The notes under the pieces are model-generated. The model saw only the letters and a program-made list of their open reading frames with translations, did not search any database and was not told where the DNA came from. A DNA stretch of 64,000 nt from Crotalaria pallida (taxonomy: Eukaryota > Streptophyta > Magnoliopsida > Fabales > Fabaceae). Positions 45,809 to 57,406 of this stretch are shown piece after piece (the first letter of the stretch is position 1; each line of letters begins with the position of its first letter). The stretch covers positions 93,067,290-93,131,289 of the forward strand of contig CM075649.1 of NCBI GenBank assembly GCA_037953625.1, given 5' to 3'. The translations under genes and the position numbers were made by a program.

Positions 45809-46765
45809 GTATTATGATTATTCTTCTTTTTCTATGTTTTTTATTTTTTGTGATTTAATTATTCAGGAAGAATGGTCGGGAGATAATTGTCCAATTTGCA
45901 AAATATGGCCCAAATGTTGAGAGGGTGCAAGTTCTCCGTCTTTTTGTTCATTGTTGTTTTTATTTATAATTGTATGTTTGGTATGTTAAAATTTAACAAT
46001 ACGTTATTTTCTGGTGTAAATCTGAAAAGCCATCTTTCATTGATTTGTAATTTTGTACAAAGTCTCTAATCCTATTTGGAAGAAGCAGACTTCATTCTTT
46101 AATGCTTCAAAAGGCTAACAACTTATGCCTCAATAAGGTCTAATAGTCATTACTAGCACTTTTAGTTAGCATGAAGTTGTACTTGCATATGTGTCCTAGT
46201 TGTACTTACAGTTTTTCTTGATATATGAGAAGTTGTTGGGTCTTCATAAACTGGACTGAGGCTAAACAAATGGTATACAATCAAAGTTTAATTGTTCACA
46301 TGATAGTATTATTATTGATTATCATACTTACTCGCTTACTTGATAAGTATCACTAACACTGCCCTGATTATGAATGTGTTCTTTCCAAATTTGACTTGTG
46401 ATTCAATCTTGACTTTTGTAATTTGCTTGTTACATTTCTAGATGTCATTATTATATACATAATTAGGTTTCTAAGTCTTCTATCTAGTTGCCCTTTTAAT
46501 TACATTGTTTGGAGAAGTTAATAAATAGTTTGGAGTAACTTTTGTAACATTTCAACTCAATGTTTCACTAAGTGTGATATTTTTGTTACAAAATAAGAAT
46601 TGAAGGGTTGTTTGTTAATTGTAAAATCTTAAATGTAAATTGAGGAGTCCTGGAATGGTGCTTGGTGTGAAGCGAGGCCGTTAAATTCAAATCAACGGTG
46701 TGAATGTTTTGAGCCGCGAGTGTAGATCAAAGGTCACGAGAATTTAATTTGTCATGTCAGCTTAT
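45809..46765 (+). other. about 950 bp outside recognised elements, with a gene fragment
   Basis: AT-rich DNA between two LTRs. Apart from the exon-like segment at 45867-45924 nothing is recognised; the downstream part reads like intron or intergenic DNA. Confidence 0.5.
45867..45924 (+). pseudogene. exon fragment resembling the SC35 splicing factor RRM
   Basis: An acceptor-like TTTAATTATTCAG ends at 45866. The next 58 bases read KNGREIIVQFAKYGPNVER, then a donor-like GTGCAAG. Plant SC35 (SR protein, nuclear pre-mRNA splicing) has VDGREITVQFAKYGPNAEK at the end of its RNA-recognition motif, which I recall well; the match is close over 19 residues and sits between splice-like borders. The rest of the gene is not visible: the left neighbour is an LTR ending at 45808. 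It may be one exon of a gene broken by transposons, a pseudogene, or a captured fragment. The match and splice-like borders are seen; the gene identity is from family knowledge. Confidence 0.72.
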
Positions 46766-46994
46766 TGTAACACCTAGAGAGTTTTAATTCCCCGATTTAA
46801 TAATATGTTATATGAAAAATATTTTATGATATATATTTGTGTGTGTGTGATATGAAGTTATTTTAGCACGAATTAGGTACTTGGGAAATCATTCAAGGGT
46901 AGAAGGGTCATTATAAATTAGGATTAATCAATTATTGGTTAATAGGAAAAAAATATAATATTATATTTTAATTTTTTAATTTTTTTTCTTGGGT

Positions 46995-47034
46995 ATAATC
47001 GATTACCAAGATAGAGTAATCGATTACCGCATCA
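46995..47034 (+). repeat. paired TAATCGATTACC motifs in U3
   Basis: TAATCGATTACC occurs twice within 40 bp, about 230-270 bp inside the LTR start and 400 bp upstream of the TATA box. Confidence 0.55.
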
Positions 47035-47434
47035 AAATTTTGTCCATATTGTTTTAGAGAAGCCTGATACCCGGTTAAATGGGCAATTTAACCAGTTAAG
47101 TCTGCAGAAAAAGTGCAGAAAAGCTGCAAAAATCAAAGGATAACTCTATTATTCCTTGGATAAAGCCACCTTGCACGTGAAGCAAGGTGACTTAGCTTGA
47201 AAACCATCGTTCACAGCAGGTTTTGGCCACGAATAAGGTGATTCATCCTTCTAGTAACCTTGCAAGTTGTCATTTTAATTAGCCTATGTGCTTGGCTTGA
47301 TCACCACCATACAATCTTGTGTCGTAATGTTTGGCATAATCCTAGAGAACCAACACAAAAGCCATGCACAAACCATGTTGATCACATGGTGATTACTCAC
47401 CAATCTCTTGAATTGTTTATGAATTTTTATAGCC

Positions 47435-47445
47435 TATAAATAGAG
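47435..47445 (+). promoter_or_regulatory. TATA box of the plus-strand LTR
   Basis: TATAAATAGAG followed by a pyrimidine-rich start region (TTTCTCCTCACAATTCAC). Confidence 0.65.
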
Positions 47446-48873
47446 GAGTTTCTCAATCCTTTCTCCTCACAATTCACTTTCAAAATCACTCTTAAAAACT
47501 CTCATTCACGTTAGTCATCTTTGGTCTAAGTGATATTGAAAGAATCTCTCTCAAAATTCTGCTCAAAAGTTGTCTTTGCAAGTTCAGCTTTTCAGATTTT
47601 GAGGCTCTCACTTTGCTTGATTCGTGTGGTAAACTCAGTGCACCATATGTTCTCATTTTTGTTTCTAATTAAAGTCCTCATAGCAAAGTTTTGATTCTGA
47701 TTGGTCTCATAAAATTTTGTTGAGAAACCATGTTGATTTTCTCTTGCAAAAATCGTCCAAAATGCTGTTATGTATTTCTGACAACATTAATCATTTCATC
47801 ATGGTTACTTTGCAGGAATGCCATGATCCAATCAATTTGTATTATGCCTTAAATTTTGGTGTTTTTCATTTTCGTGGCAAAATCATGTTGAAATTTTGAT
47901 TCAATGTTTTGTAACAAATTTGTCCCGTTTTCATAAAAATTCAGCAAGTTTATGATAGCTACTTTACATGCTTATTGTGATCATCTCAGTCCATGTTATC
48001 TTCTAAATTTTGATCCCGGTCATAAACCTCAAGGCATAGTATATATCATAATTGATTTTTTCTCCATTTCATTGCAAAATCAAGTCAAATTTTGATGATA
48101 AAGTTGGAGAAAAATCATTATGAAATTTGTGCTACTTGCTGCCTAAATTTCTCAAATTCACTTCCTTGACTATTTTCATCATGTTTCTTCAAATCTAAGG
48201 TATGTGAGGAGTTATTCTTAAGGCTAGAATAAGTATATTGAGGGCTTAAAGTCTAGCCAAGCATTTACAAAGCTTAGGGACACTAATTTAAACATCATAC
48301 ATGACTAATTGCCTTGGAGGGCAATATAGTCAATGCAACACCCCGATTTGACAACTTGAAAATAAAATTTCTTTAATTAATATAGTGAAAATTTGGGCCA
48401 ATTTTTTTTTTAAGAGTGTTACACAAGGTGAGAACACTTAGATTTTCAAATCATGTTTGCAATTTAAACTCATGTTCTCACATTGCATAAAACCTTTCAA
48501 GTTTCAAACCGAGATGTTACGAAACATCGCACTCTGAAACTTGTTTTCACAAAACACATTTAAAAGCCCATTTCGTTTGTCTTAACCGTAAAACTTAATC
48601 TCGGTTATCCAGTTTTATAAAACATAATTCGGGTGCACATGTGGATGTAGCTAATGATGTCTAAGTACCTGGTAAGGGAGTACAATACTTGAACATAGAC
48701 ACTATAACAATAGATCTCCGTCCAACGTATGCTCCTCCGAAGAGTCGAACCATCGATCATCGAGTCCTCGAGCCGAGCTTGACCTTCTTCTCCTTCGAGA
48801 CTCCATCTCGATCTCGTCTTCGTAGGCCAATGCTTGCAGCGCCAATTCCCAATATAAACTACTCACTCTGTCA

Positions 48874-48903
48874 CCTGTGGACAACATCACAGAAGTCCAC
48901 AGG
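48874..48903 (-). other. conserved LTR hairpin H2 in the solo LTR
   Basis: CCTGTGGAC (48874-48882) pairs perfectly with GTCCACAGG (48895-48903), 12-nt loop, about 540 bp from the LTR end. On the minus strand it follows TGCTTACTCTCTC. Confidence 0.65.
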
Positions 48904-49700
48904 GAAGGGGGAAAGACAGAGAGAGTAAGCATTCCGAACGACGTATCGTCGACGGTGTGGGTTTACGATAGGCAAAATATTAAGACAATACAAGAACACA
49001 ACGATACACATTCACAACACAACAATACTACAGATAATTATGCAGGATGCATGAGGATGCGATGCAATCGTCACATTATCTAATACTTTATCCTTATCTT
49101 AAGGGAATCTCTTAATCAATTCATCTCACAAAGTCGAATCTCTTTAATAGCTTGTCTCGCAAAGTCAAAGTTTCTTTGTCCACATATCTCGAGTCCATAT
49201 TATCGGGTATTTAGGCTTTGTGGTCTCAGTTTCAAGTCTACATCTCCTCGGGACAAAAAATGTCATGACAAAGGGTGTCAACCTCCACCGTGTTCAAGCA
49301 TCCCTCTTCTGATCCTGATTTAGTCAAGGGGGCATCAGTCATCCATCTAGTGTACACGCAGTACTTCAGCTACGACACCAGACTACCTACCCAACCTCGG
49401 ATGGTCAACCCAGGTCACTGTAGCTTTTTCCCGCCTAGACAGACTCCTCTTAGGCTTCTTGACGAATCACCGCCATTACCTTCCCCTATCCTAATCATCA
49501 AGTGATTACCATGCAGGTAAACACCGTATCTTCCTCTCCACTACTTCGCGTAAGGGTTTTAAGTCGTGAGATTACACTCGATTTGTCCTAATGTCGACCC
49601 ATCCTAAGTCGCCTCCGTCATATAGCACCAACCATATGCGGGTTACTTCTTGTGGGACTCGACTACTATATCTGACGGGCTCCGACCCATCCTGAATCAT

Positions 49701-49893
49701 TCTCAACATGTAGCCACAATCATATAGATACACTTTCAACATATGGCAAAGGCCACATAGATACACTTTCAACAGGTGGCTACGACCACATAGATACACT
49801 TTCAACATATACACTTTCAACATGTGGCTACGACCACATAGAAATCATCTCAACACATGGCTACTACCATGTAGATACACTCTCAACATATTC
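49701..49893 (-). repeat. tandem hairpin array (about 39-bp period) in the solo LTR
   Basis: About five to six units with ATAGATACACTTTCAACA and a short inverted repeat such as ATGTGG-CTACGA-CCACAT (49822-49839) and ACATGG-CTACTA-CCATGT (49855-49872). Stem differences between units are compensated on both arms. Confidence 0.7.
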
Positions 49894-50182
49894 CACAGTC
49901 ATTGCATCCATGTTTAAAACAGTGTCGTCACATTCACATCATCAGCTCGATCCACGTACTCGGCGCATCAGCATCATCCAGTTCCATTGCGTGTTCCATC
50001 CCTTAGAGCTTTACTCTAATCGTTGGGGAATTCCTTATAGTTTCTATGTCTCTTCTACTCTTATCTTAGGTCGCGGGATGATGCATTATGCTCATGCAAA
50101 TGACAATATAACAACAATGTATCTCAACATAACAAATATAGCAATCAATCAATACCATGTAATGGTATAGATCTGAGTCTTC

Positions 50183-50224
50183 GTATACCGCGATACAAAC
50201 AAGCACACAATTTATCGGGTATAC
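50183..50224 (-). other. conserved LTR hairpin H1 in the solo LTR
   Basis: GTATACC(G)CGAT (50183-50194) pairs with ATCGGGTATAC (50214-50224): eleven pairs and one bulge, 19-nt loop. It is next to the block also seen at 3330-3420 and 6690-6790 (CACCGTGGTAT, GAGAGAAGCTTCC on the minus strand). Confidence 0.6.
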
Positions 50225-53200
50225 TACTAGCTACAATAGACCTTTACTCCAACTTTGAGAGAGTACGGAGTGTCCTAATAGATCACCTAAATACCACGGT
50301 GTCTTAGGGAAGCTTCTCTCTCACCTCAACTCCAGCAAATACCTCGTCCGAAATCGTTGTGGGTCCTCCCAACTGTCAGCTGCTCCAGCTTCCTGGCTTA
50401 TACGCACCTTATACTAGATAGAAGGCACTAACGTTACTAGTCTATCTAAATGATCGTCATACTTAAAATCAAAGCGCGTTTTCGAAAACTCCTTTCACTT
50501 CTTGTCGGAAAATCATAAAATTTCAAGACTTTCTCAAATCAAAATCCGACTTTCATTGTACTTTAAATACTTTGAAATCATTATAAGGAATCAATGAAAT
50601 CATTTTAAAGAAATGGATCGGTTGCTGGTCCGTCTTGGACAGCAGCTCGCTCGATCCCGAAAACATCGAATAACACCACTTTTGAAATCTAACTTTTCTT
50701 AAATCACGTACCATTTAAAACTCAAACTTAAAACCAACAAAACACATCTTCAAGATTGAAAAACAATTTAAATAAATCTGGACAGCAAAGATGCAAGTCC
50801 ATAAGCCACTCTTTTAGAAAATCCGGAAATACCGTAAAATTGCACTTTTCAAACCAACTTTATCCTACATTAAAACTCAACTTCAAATCACTTTATAAAA
50901 CATTTTAAAACAAGAATTACATCTTAGAAAAATTATGGACAGCATCATATGCTAAGTCCCAAGTTCATTTTTCATTATTCAAAACCAATTTAAATCCATA
51001 GACAAACCAAGTATCTTGAAAACAATTAAATAAACACCTTGATTAACAATTTTTCAATCAAATAAAGTAATGAAACATATAGGCACATATAAACTGAATC
51101 ATACTCATATAAACACTTTAAATAAACGGATTGGTTGCTGGTCCATTCCGGACAACCATAACCAAGATTCGAAAACACCGAAAAATCGTTATTTAATCTC
51201 TTTAATACTCCATGTTAAAATGAACATTTGAAATGATTTATTTTCAAACATACACAATGAAATCAAATAGGGCAGCAACTAGTAAACCCAATACTTTTTC
51301 AAATAATCAAATTCTTTTCAAGATCAATCAACTTCAGAAGGTTAATTACATCATCGTAATTTGTCGAATAACTCATTTTCCTTTACTTCTTTTGTCAAAT
51401 AACAATTCCCAGACACTCAAACAAATAAATTCAATTATCATGCATCACTTAAAACAAACCATTTAGCACATAGCACATAGCACATTTTTCAAATCATAAT
51501 TTCAAACTAATAGCCTAGACCGAAACACCGTAAACAATCAATCTTGCAAACTCAATCATGCATAGTCTAAACATATCATCAAGCAATCATTCATTCAATT
51601 ATTTCAAGACATTACGATCATCATACCGATCCAGCCAAGTCATGAAATGAAGTACAAAATTCACGTTTGTCAAAAACATGTAAATAAAGCTTTTGTTCAA
51701 TTACGGGAAAGTACAAAAGATAAAATTCAAAACCATACCAAATCAACTTGTTTAATTCCCAAAATTTCCAGAACATACACATATATGCCAAAGTTCATCA
51801 TATAAAATTTCTAAGTCATTTGAACAACCTTAGGCTAGGTTTCAGGTCAGATTTCGCATGAAAAGCAAGATAGAATTGTTGCTGACCTCAGGCCAAAATG
51901 CCATTATTAAAAATAGTGTTTCAACTCCGAATTGCATGAAAATTGGTATAAATCTTCCTTACACAATCAAGATAATCTCATAAAATTCCAGATCATTTGG
52001 AGTTGTGCAAGTCATACTTTTTCAATTAAATTCGTCACTAAGTCTGGAAAATCTGAACCAAACGGTTCACTGTTTTTTAATTGGTAAAAATATCAAACCA
52101 ACTCCAAATCACCTCAAATTTTACAGAGAGTCACACGACATGTTTAAGGAGCTACCATAAAAATTTCAAGAAATTTAGAGTAGTTTAGGTCAGAAAACTC
52201 GGTTTAGGTTTTTCCTTGAAAACTTATTTTTCCAAAATCGCTTCCACCAAAATGACTCCATTTCAATTAATAAACCAACTCTAAAAATCATATAAAAATT
52301 CAGAGAAGTTTATTTTAACATACTTAAGTCAGTGACAAAATTTTAGAATCATTGAACACACATAAATATCATTTATCAAAGTTAGAAACACACCCATCAC
52401 CATTTCAGCACAACATCATTTTATTCAACAAGTTTGTACATTCATTTATTTTTATGAAAGTCAATAATACACTCATACACACATAGTTTCATGAAGTCAA
52501 CACATATTTATTCAAGAAATTTAACTCAAAAGCTAAGGTCCAAACCGGGACCTTAACTAGGTTTTCTCAAAAGCATTTTCAAAGATTCAAGGCTTCTAAA
52601 AACAACTTCAAATCCAACAACAATTTCACATAATGTATTAAGCAAGTACAAACATAATCCTAGCATATTTTCACTCATGAAACCGTGAGCACACATAGGT
52701 CTCTAAGCAATTTTTATTTCACATTTAACACTTAAGATCAACACAAGGTTCATGGAAATCACACATTCATCACTTAGTCTTAAGAAAATTCTAGTCCTTT
52801 CAATCAAACATGCAAAACCGTGGCTAACACATAAGGATCACAATCATCACATAAATTTTATTCACTTAAAGCATCACTAAATCTCAAGATCACAACATGC
52901 AAGGGATCAAAGAAAAGAAGTCAAGCTTTCACTCACAACAACAACAAACCGTAGCCATCATAAAGAAAATCATCAAGGAAAAGTTCAATTATTTCAAAGG
53001 TTTCTATATCACAACTCAAACATCAAGTTCATCATAGATCAAGCATGGATCTAAACATGCATGCAACCAAAAATATTAGGTCTTTGAAGAGTCTTTCATG
53101 AAAACTTAAAAATCAAGTTCTTTTTCAAAACACTTTTAAGAAATCAAAGAGGAAAACCCAAGATCATGAGGAAAACACTTTCCTTAACAAAACTTTAAGA

Positions 53201-55059
53201 TCAAGTTGAAAAATCAACATGCATGTAAAATAAATCACTAGATCCAAGACAAAAACCAACATGCATCAACACTTTTCAAACAAAATCAAATTTTTAGAAG
53301 AAAATCATGAGAAACGAAAATGAATCAAGGAAAAGGTTTAAAACTTTTTAGATCATGAAACAAGGTTCTTACTTAATCAAAAGCTTTAAAGAATCAAGTC
53401 CAAATCTTGAATTTCTCTTTGTTTTTCCTTTTCTCTCCTCATGGCTCACTCACTCTTCCCTTTAGGTCCATGGTTTCTCTTTCTTTTCTTTACTCTCTTG
53501 GCTTGATCTAGCTTAGGTTATGAAGAGTCTAAGGTTTGGTTCTCCCTCTTTCTATTCGGCCACTCTCTCTTTTTTTCTCTCTCACTAAGAGCTTGATGTA
53601 GCTCTTTAGTGTTGTGTTTAGTTTGGGAAAAGAAATGAAAGAAAGTGTGTGTGTTTGGTTTTGGGAAGAAATGAAGGAAATGAAGGAATGGAAGTTACAT
53701 GAAGTGTGTGTGTTTGATCACTCTCACGGTTTAGGGTTGGAATGGATGGATGGGATGAAGAACCGAATGGGGGTGTGTGAGTGTTGATGTTTGGCTTGGA
53801 ATGAGGAATGAAGAAGAGAAGAAATGGAAATGAAGTCACTCACTCTCTCACACGGTTTTTCCCTTCTTTTATCCTTCTTTACTTTTTCTTAATTGCCATC
53901 AAGGGTTTGCATGGAGGGCTTGCTTGCAAATACTTGGGGACTAAGTCACAAAACTTGGAGACCAAGTCTTGCACTTGATCCCCTCACGGCCTCCTTCCTC
54001 TTTCCTTCCTATTGTCTTCACTTTTCCTCCTTATGTCATGCTTGGTCATCTTGATGATGTCATGGGTTTGACTATAAGGCATGCAACTTGGTGACTAAGC
54101 AAAGCTACTTGGTTGCCAAGTTTCTCACCTAGCATTCGGCCATAGGGTGGTTTAGGGTAGGTTAGTTTAGCTTAATTAGGTTTAAGGCACTAATTAGGTT
54201 TCTAATCATGATTAGGGTAGAATTAGGATAATTAATATAGGTTTAGTCCACTAATCCTCAGTGATTAAGGGTTAATCAAGGATTAAGGCACTAATCAAAA
54301 CTTAATCATAGGTTTAAGGAAAACTAATTCTAGGTTAGCTCACCAACCTTGAGGATTTAGGTCTTAAGAGAGTGATTAAGTTCTTAATCAAGGATTAAGA
54401 ACTCGATTAGGGTTTTAATCAAAAATTGGGATACTAATTAGGGTTTTGAGAGATTATTCTAGATCAAGGCGATTTGGACTTTGATTTCTTTGGAACTTAG
54501 AGTAAAATAGTTTCCATCTTAAAACCATAAGACCATATGAATCAATTTGAGAAAACAAAATCTTAATTAAAACCTCAAGTAATACAATTCATTGAAAACC
54601 TTAGAAAAACAAACACATGAAGTCATAACACAAGTGGATTAAATTCCAAAGTGTATAAATCAATTATGAAATCAAAACTCCTTTAAATCGACTAAATAAC
54701 TCACAACTCAATAAAATCATTTGCTTGAACTTTATAAAAACCTTTGTTTACCAAAATTCCATAAAATCGAAAATTGATTACGTAATCGAAAATATTCATC
54801 GAAAATCATTTGTAAAACAATATCTCAAAATTTCTCTTTAATGAAAACTTATTTATCGTCGTTAAGAAAATAGGGGATGTCACAGTCAATGATGAAGCTT
54901 TTAAATTATATGTCAATTAGATTATGTTTATGCTAATTATGAAATGTTAAATTTTATATGATGAAGCGTGCTTGAAATACTTGATTATGTGAATGTTTGA
55001 TAATTATGCATATCTTTAAGATTTATTGAGAATACTAGTGATTATGTGCATAATTATAA

Positions 55060-55237
55060 TATTGCATTGATATTATTAGGGAGGATAAGGTTGGATATTA
55101 TTAAGGAGAATAAGGGTGGTATTATAAAGTACTAGGTGAAATGATATTATCAGGAAGGATAAGGGTGGACTGGAGAAAAGGCGATATTATAAGGGAGTAT
55201 AAGGATGAATATTATTATTAGGGAGTATAAGGATGGT
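55060..55237 (+). repeat. degenerate tandem repeat (GATATTATTAGGGAGTATAAGGATGG)
   Basis: About five imperfect units of 28-45 bp built on ATTATTAGGGAGGATAAGG, ending at the insertion point of the next element. Confidence 0.65.
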
Positions 55238-55760
55238 TGTAACACCCCGATTCGGCAACTTGAAAACTTACATTCAAAGTAGTGAAAATTAGGGCCAATT
55301 TTTTTTTTTAAACGAGTAGTGCACAAGATGAGGGCACTTAAGTTTCCAAAACATAGTTATAACTAAAACTTGTGTTCTCATATTGTACAAACCATTCAAG
55401 TTCAAAATCGAGATGTCACAGGACATCGCACTTTGAAACATGTTTTTCAAAACATCTTGTAAAACATGGCCCGTTTACTTCTTTCAAAACAACAATACTA
55501 ATTAAAACACTTGCCGGGGGTACAGTATGGTAGAGCAAGGCAACTAAGAACTTACAATGGATTACCTTCCGCCAGGGGAATTCCTAACTTCTATTCTTGC
55601 ACGCCGAAATTATCGTTCTATCTTCACGTCATGGCAGCCCAAGTTCTCGGTCCACAAGAAGAGTTGTCGCCCTCAACCATCTCCGGAGCCTCCCTCCGAG
55701 AATCGTCTGGTACTCGCTCCTTCTTGCCGGGATGCAGATGCATCACTACACGCTATACTA

Positions 55761-55807
55761 CCTACCGGTTGCAATATCAACAATTGTCGATACGACAACA
55801 CGGTAGG
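55761..55807 (-). other. H2-position structure with three stems
   Basis: Outer stem CCTACCG (55761-55767) with CGGTAGG (55801-55807). Inner stems GTTG/CAAC (55768-55771 with 55778-55781) and TTGTCG/CGACAA (55784-55789 with 55793-55798). The other LTR has the same at 63121-63167. On the minus strand it follows CTGACTCTCTC. Confidence 0.65.
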
Positions 55808-57378
55808 AGAGAGTCAGTGTTCCGAACACCAACGGGTTGACCTTGCGGTCTCAGGGTAAATCAAATATAAAGATAGACCGATAAAACAACATAACATGTA
55901 ATACACATAGCACATACATACCACAAAACATTTCAGCATATTCTAAACACATCCACACTCATCAGCCTTCATAACTTTTCTCCATTCTCTTTCAATCATC
56001 ATTCCACACTTATTTCTTATCCCATGGATTCTTTCTTTAGATACTCACCATGTCATTCTTATTCAATGCTTAATAATTCGATGCGCTCTTATTTGAAACG
56101 CCTGTGTGCTTTTAAGTTTTATTATTTCGATTAGCATCAATGATGAGGGGGACACATCATTGAGCTCACACACGTCTACATTTCCTCGGTCAACCACCGA
56201 ACCTAGTCGGAAGCAAACAGGAGTACAGGACATTTACCACGCGGGCACGACAGCTGTCACACAAACAAATGGTCCCAGACCAGGAGGCCCAGCCTCAAAT
56301 CATAATCATAATTCACAAAATATCAATGCACGCTCTCAGCGGCAATCAAAAATGCCCTGTTCCAGTCCCTCTCACTGTTCCTAAAAAGCCATAGGGGTGA
56401 CAACACTATTCTGGTCCCGGGTGCAGAACTTACCACGGTATTAGACCCAGTCCCCACCACGTTAGTGCACCACATGTGGAGTTCGTTCCGCCCAGAATAC
56501 TACTCAAGGCAACGTGACGTTTTACAGTCCGAGCCTACCCTATTGCATTCACAACCCGAATATCCTTGATATCCGGGGTACCTTTCTCTCCACTACTTCG
56601 ATACGGCACTCATGCCTCACCGCGTTTGTAAATGTCTGTTAAAGTCTTTTAATGTTTTACGATTTGTTTAACGGCTTAATCCTAACAGTCGGCTCGTCCT
56701 TGGTGCATCCCTTCAACGAAGCCCGACCGCTAAACGCAATCCATTCCCCTAAATCTCAATGGCCCTCGGCCTCAAATCACATTCTCATCTCATCATCATG
56801 CTTCTCATAAGCTCATTCTCAACATATTCCTCATCATATTTCTCACCATCACCATCAGTATCTTTTCCTCGTTTTCCTCAAAATAACTTTTCACAACACT
56901 TTTTCAAAAATAATGTTTCCAACAATTTCACAAAAATATCCTTTTTCAAAAGTCACGTTTTTGGGTGAGTGTTAATGGAGGAGCAAGCTCAACTCAACAC
57001 TAAGCTTCTTCCCAAAAACATGAACGAGGAATCACATCTCTATTCAATCACACCTCATTTCCAATCTCAACTCCTTTCAATCTCAAATATCAGCTTTCCA
57101 TTTTCCATTCTTTATCTCTTCTTACTCATCCTCGCACTTTCTCTTTATTCTAAACTCATCACGTATTTCTTTCTCAATTATTTCTTACATATCTTATTCA
57201 CATCTCTCTTTTCTCTTTACGATCTTATCTCATTACTTTCACGGTTCAGTATTGTTGTTTCACTTTCCAGACATCAGCAAACAATTCTAAACAAAATAAA
57301 ATATACATAACTAGTAAACATTCAACATGTGAATTAAACAAGTAAACATTTAGCACACATTGCCTAATTCGCAATTCT

Positions 57379-57406
57379 CTCGCAATTCGTCTATTCGAAT
57401 TGCGAG
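57379..57406 (-). other. H1-position hairpin, perfect 11-bp stem
   Basis: CTCGCAATTCG (57379-57389) pairs with CGAATTGCGAG (57396-57406), 6-nt loop. On the minus strand a CAG|GTGAGT splice-donor-like site lies about 30-40 bases upstream (57444-57436), as next to H1 in LTR1. Confidence 0.65.

Larger units (their letters stand above)
48334..54884 (-). mobile_element. 6.55-kb solo LTR with target duplication
   Basis: On the minus strand it starts at 54884 with TGTGACATCCCC and ends at 48334 with CGGGGTGTTGCA. Perfect 5-bp duplications GTCAA flank it (48329-48333 and 54885-54889). There is no internal region, so the element was reduced to a single LTR by recombination between its two LTRs. It shares conserved blocks and hairpins with LTR1, LTR2 and the 294-6076 LTR. 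No coding sequence; all ORFs are short. Confidence 0.92.
46766..55237 (+). repeat. plus-strand LTR (5' part), split by a solo LTR
   Basis: Starts TGTAACACCTAGAG at 46766. A TATA box lies at 47435-47445. It continues to 48333, is interrupted by the solo LTR 48334-54884, resumes at 54890 and is cut again by the element starting at 55238. The two parts join cleanly across the TSD GTCAA. The LTR end is not in the window. No gene; ORFs near 47717 are short and unsupported. Confidence 0.65.

Noticed and set aside
45887..46069. 60-codon ORF overlapping the exon fragment
   Set aside because: Different frame from the SC35-like reading and runs into intron-like sequence.
49701..49893. CRISPR-like array
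   Set aside because: Regular short repeats, but the units run together without unique spacers, in a plant LTR.
55511..55859. ORFs of 100-109 codons repeated at 62871-63219
   Set aside because: Duplicated only because both are LTR copies; three overlapping frames are open at once and no start context or domain supports them.
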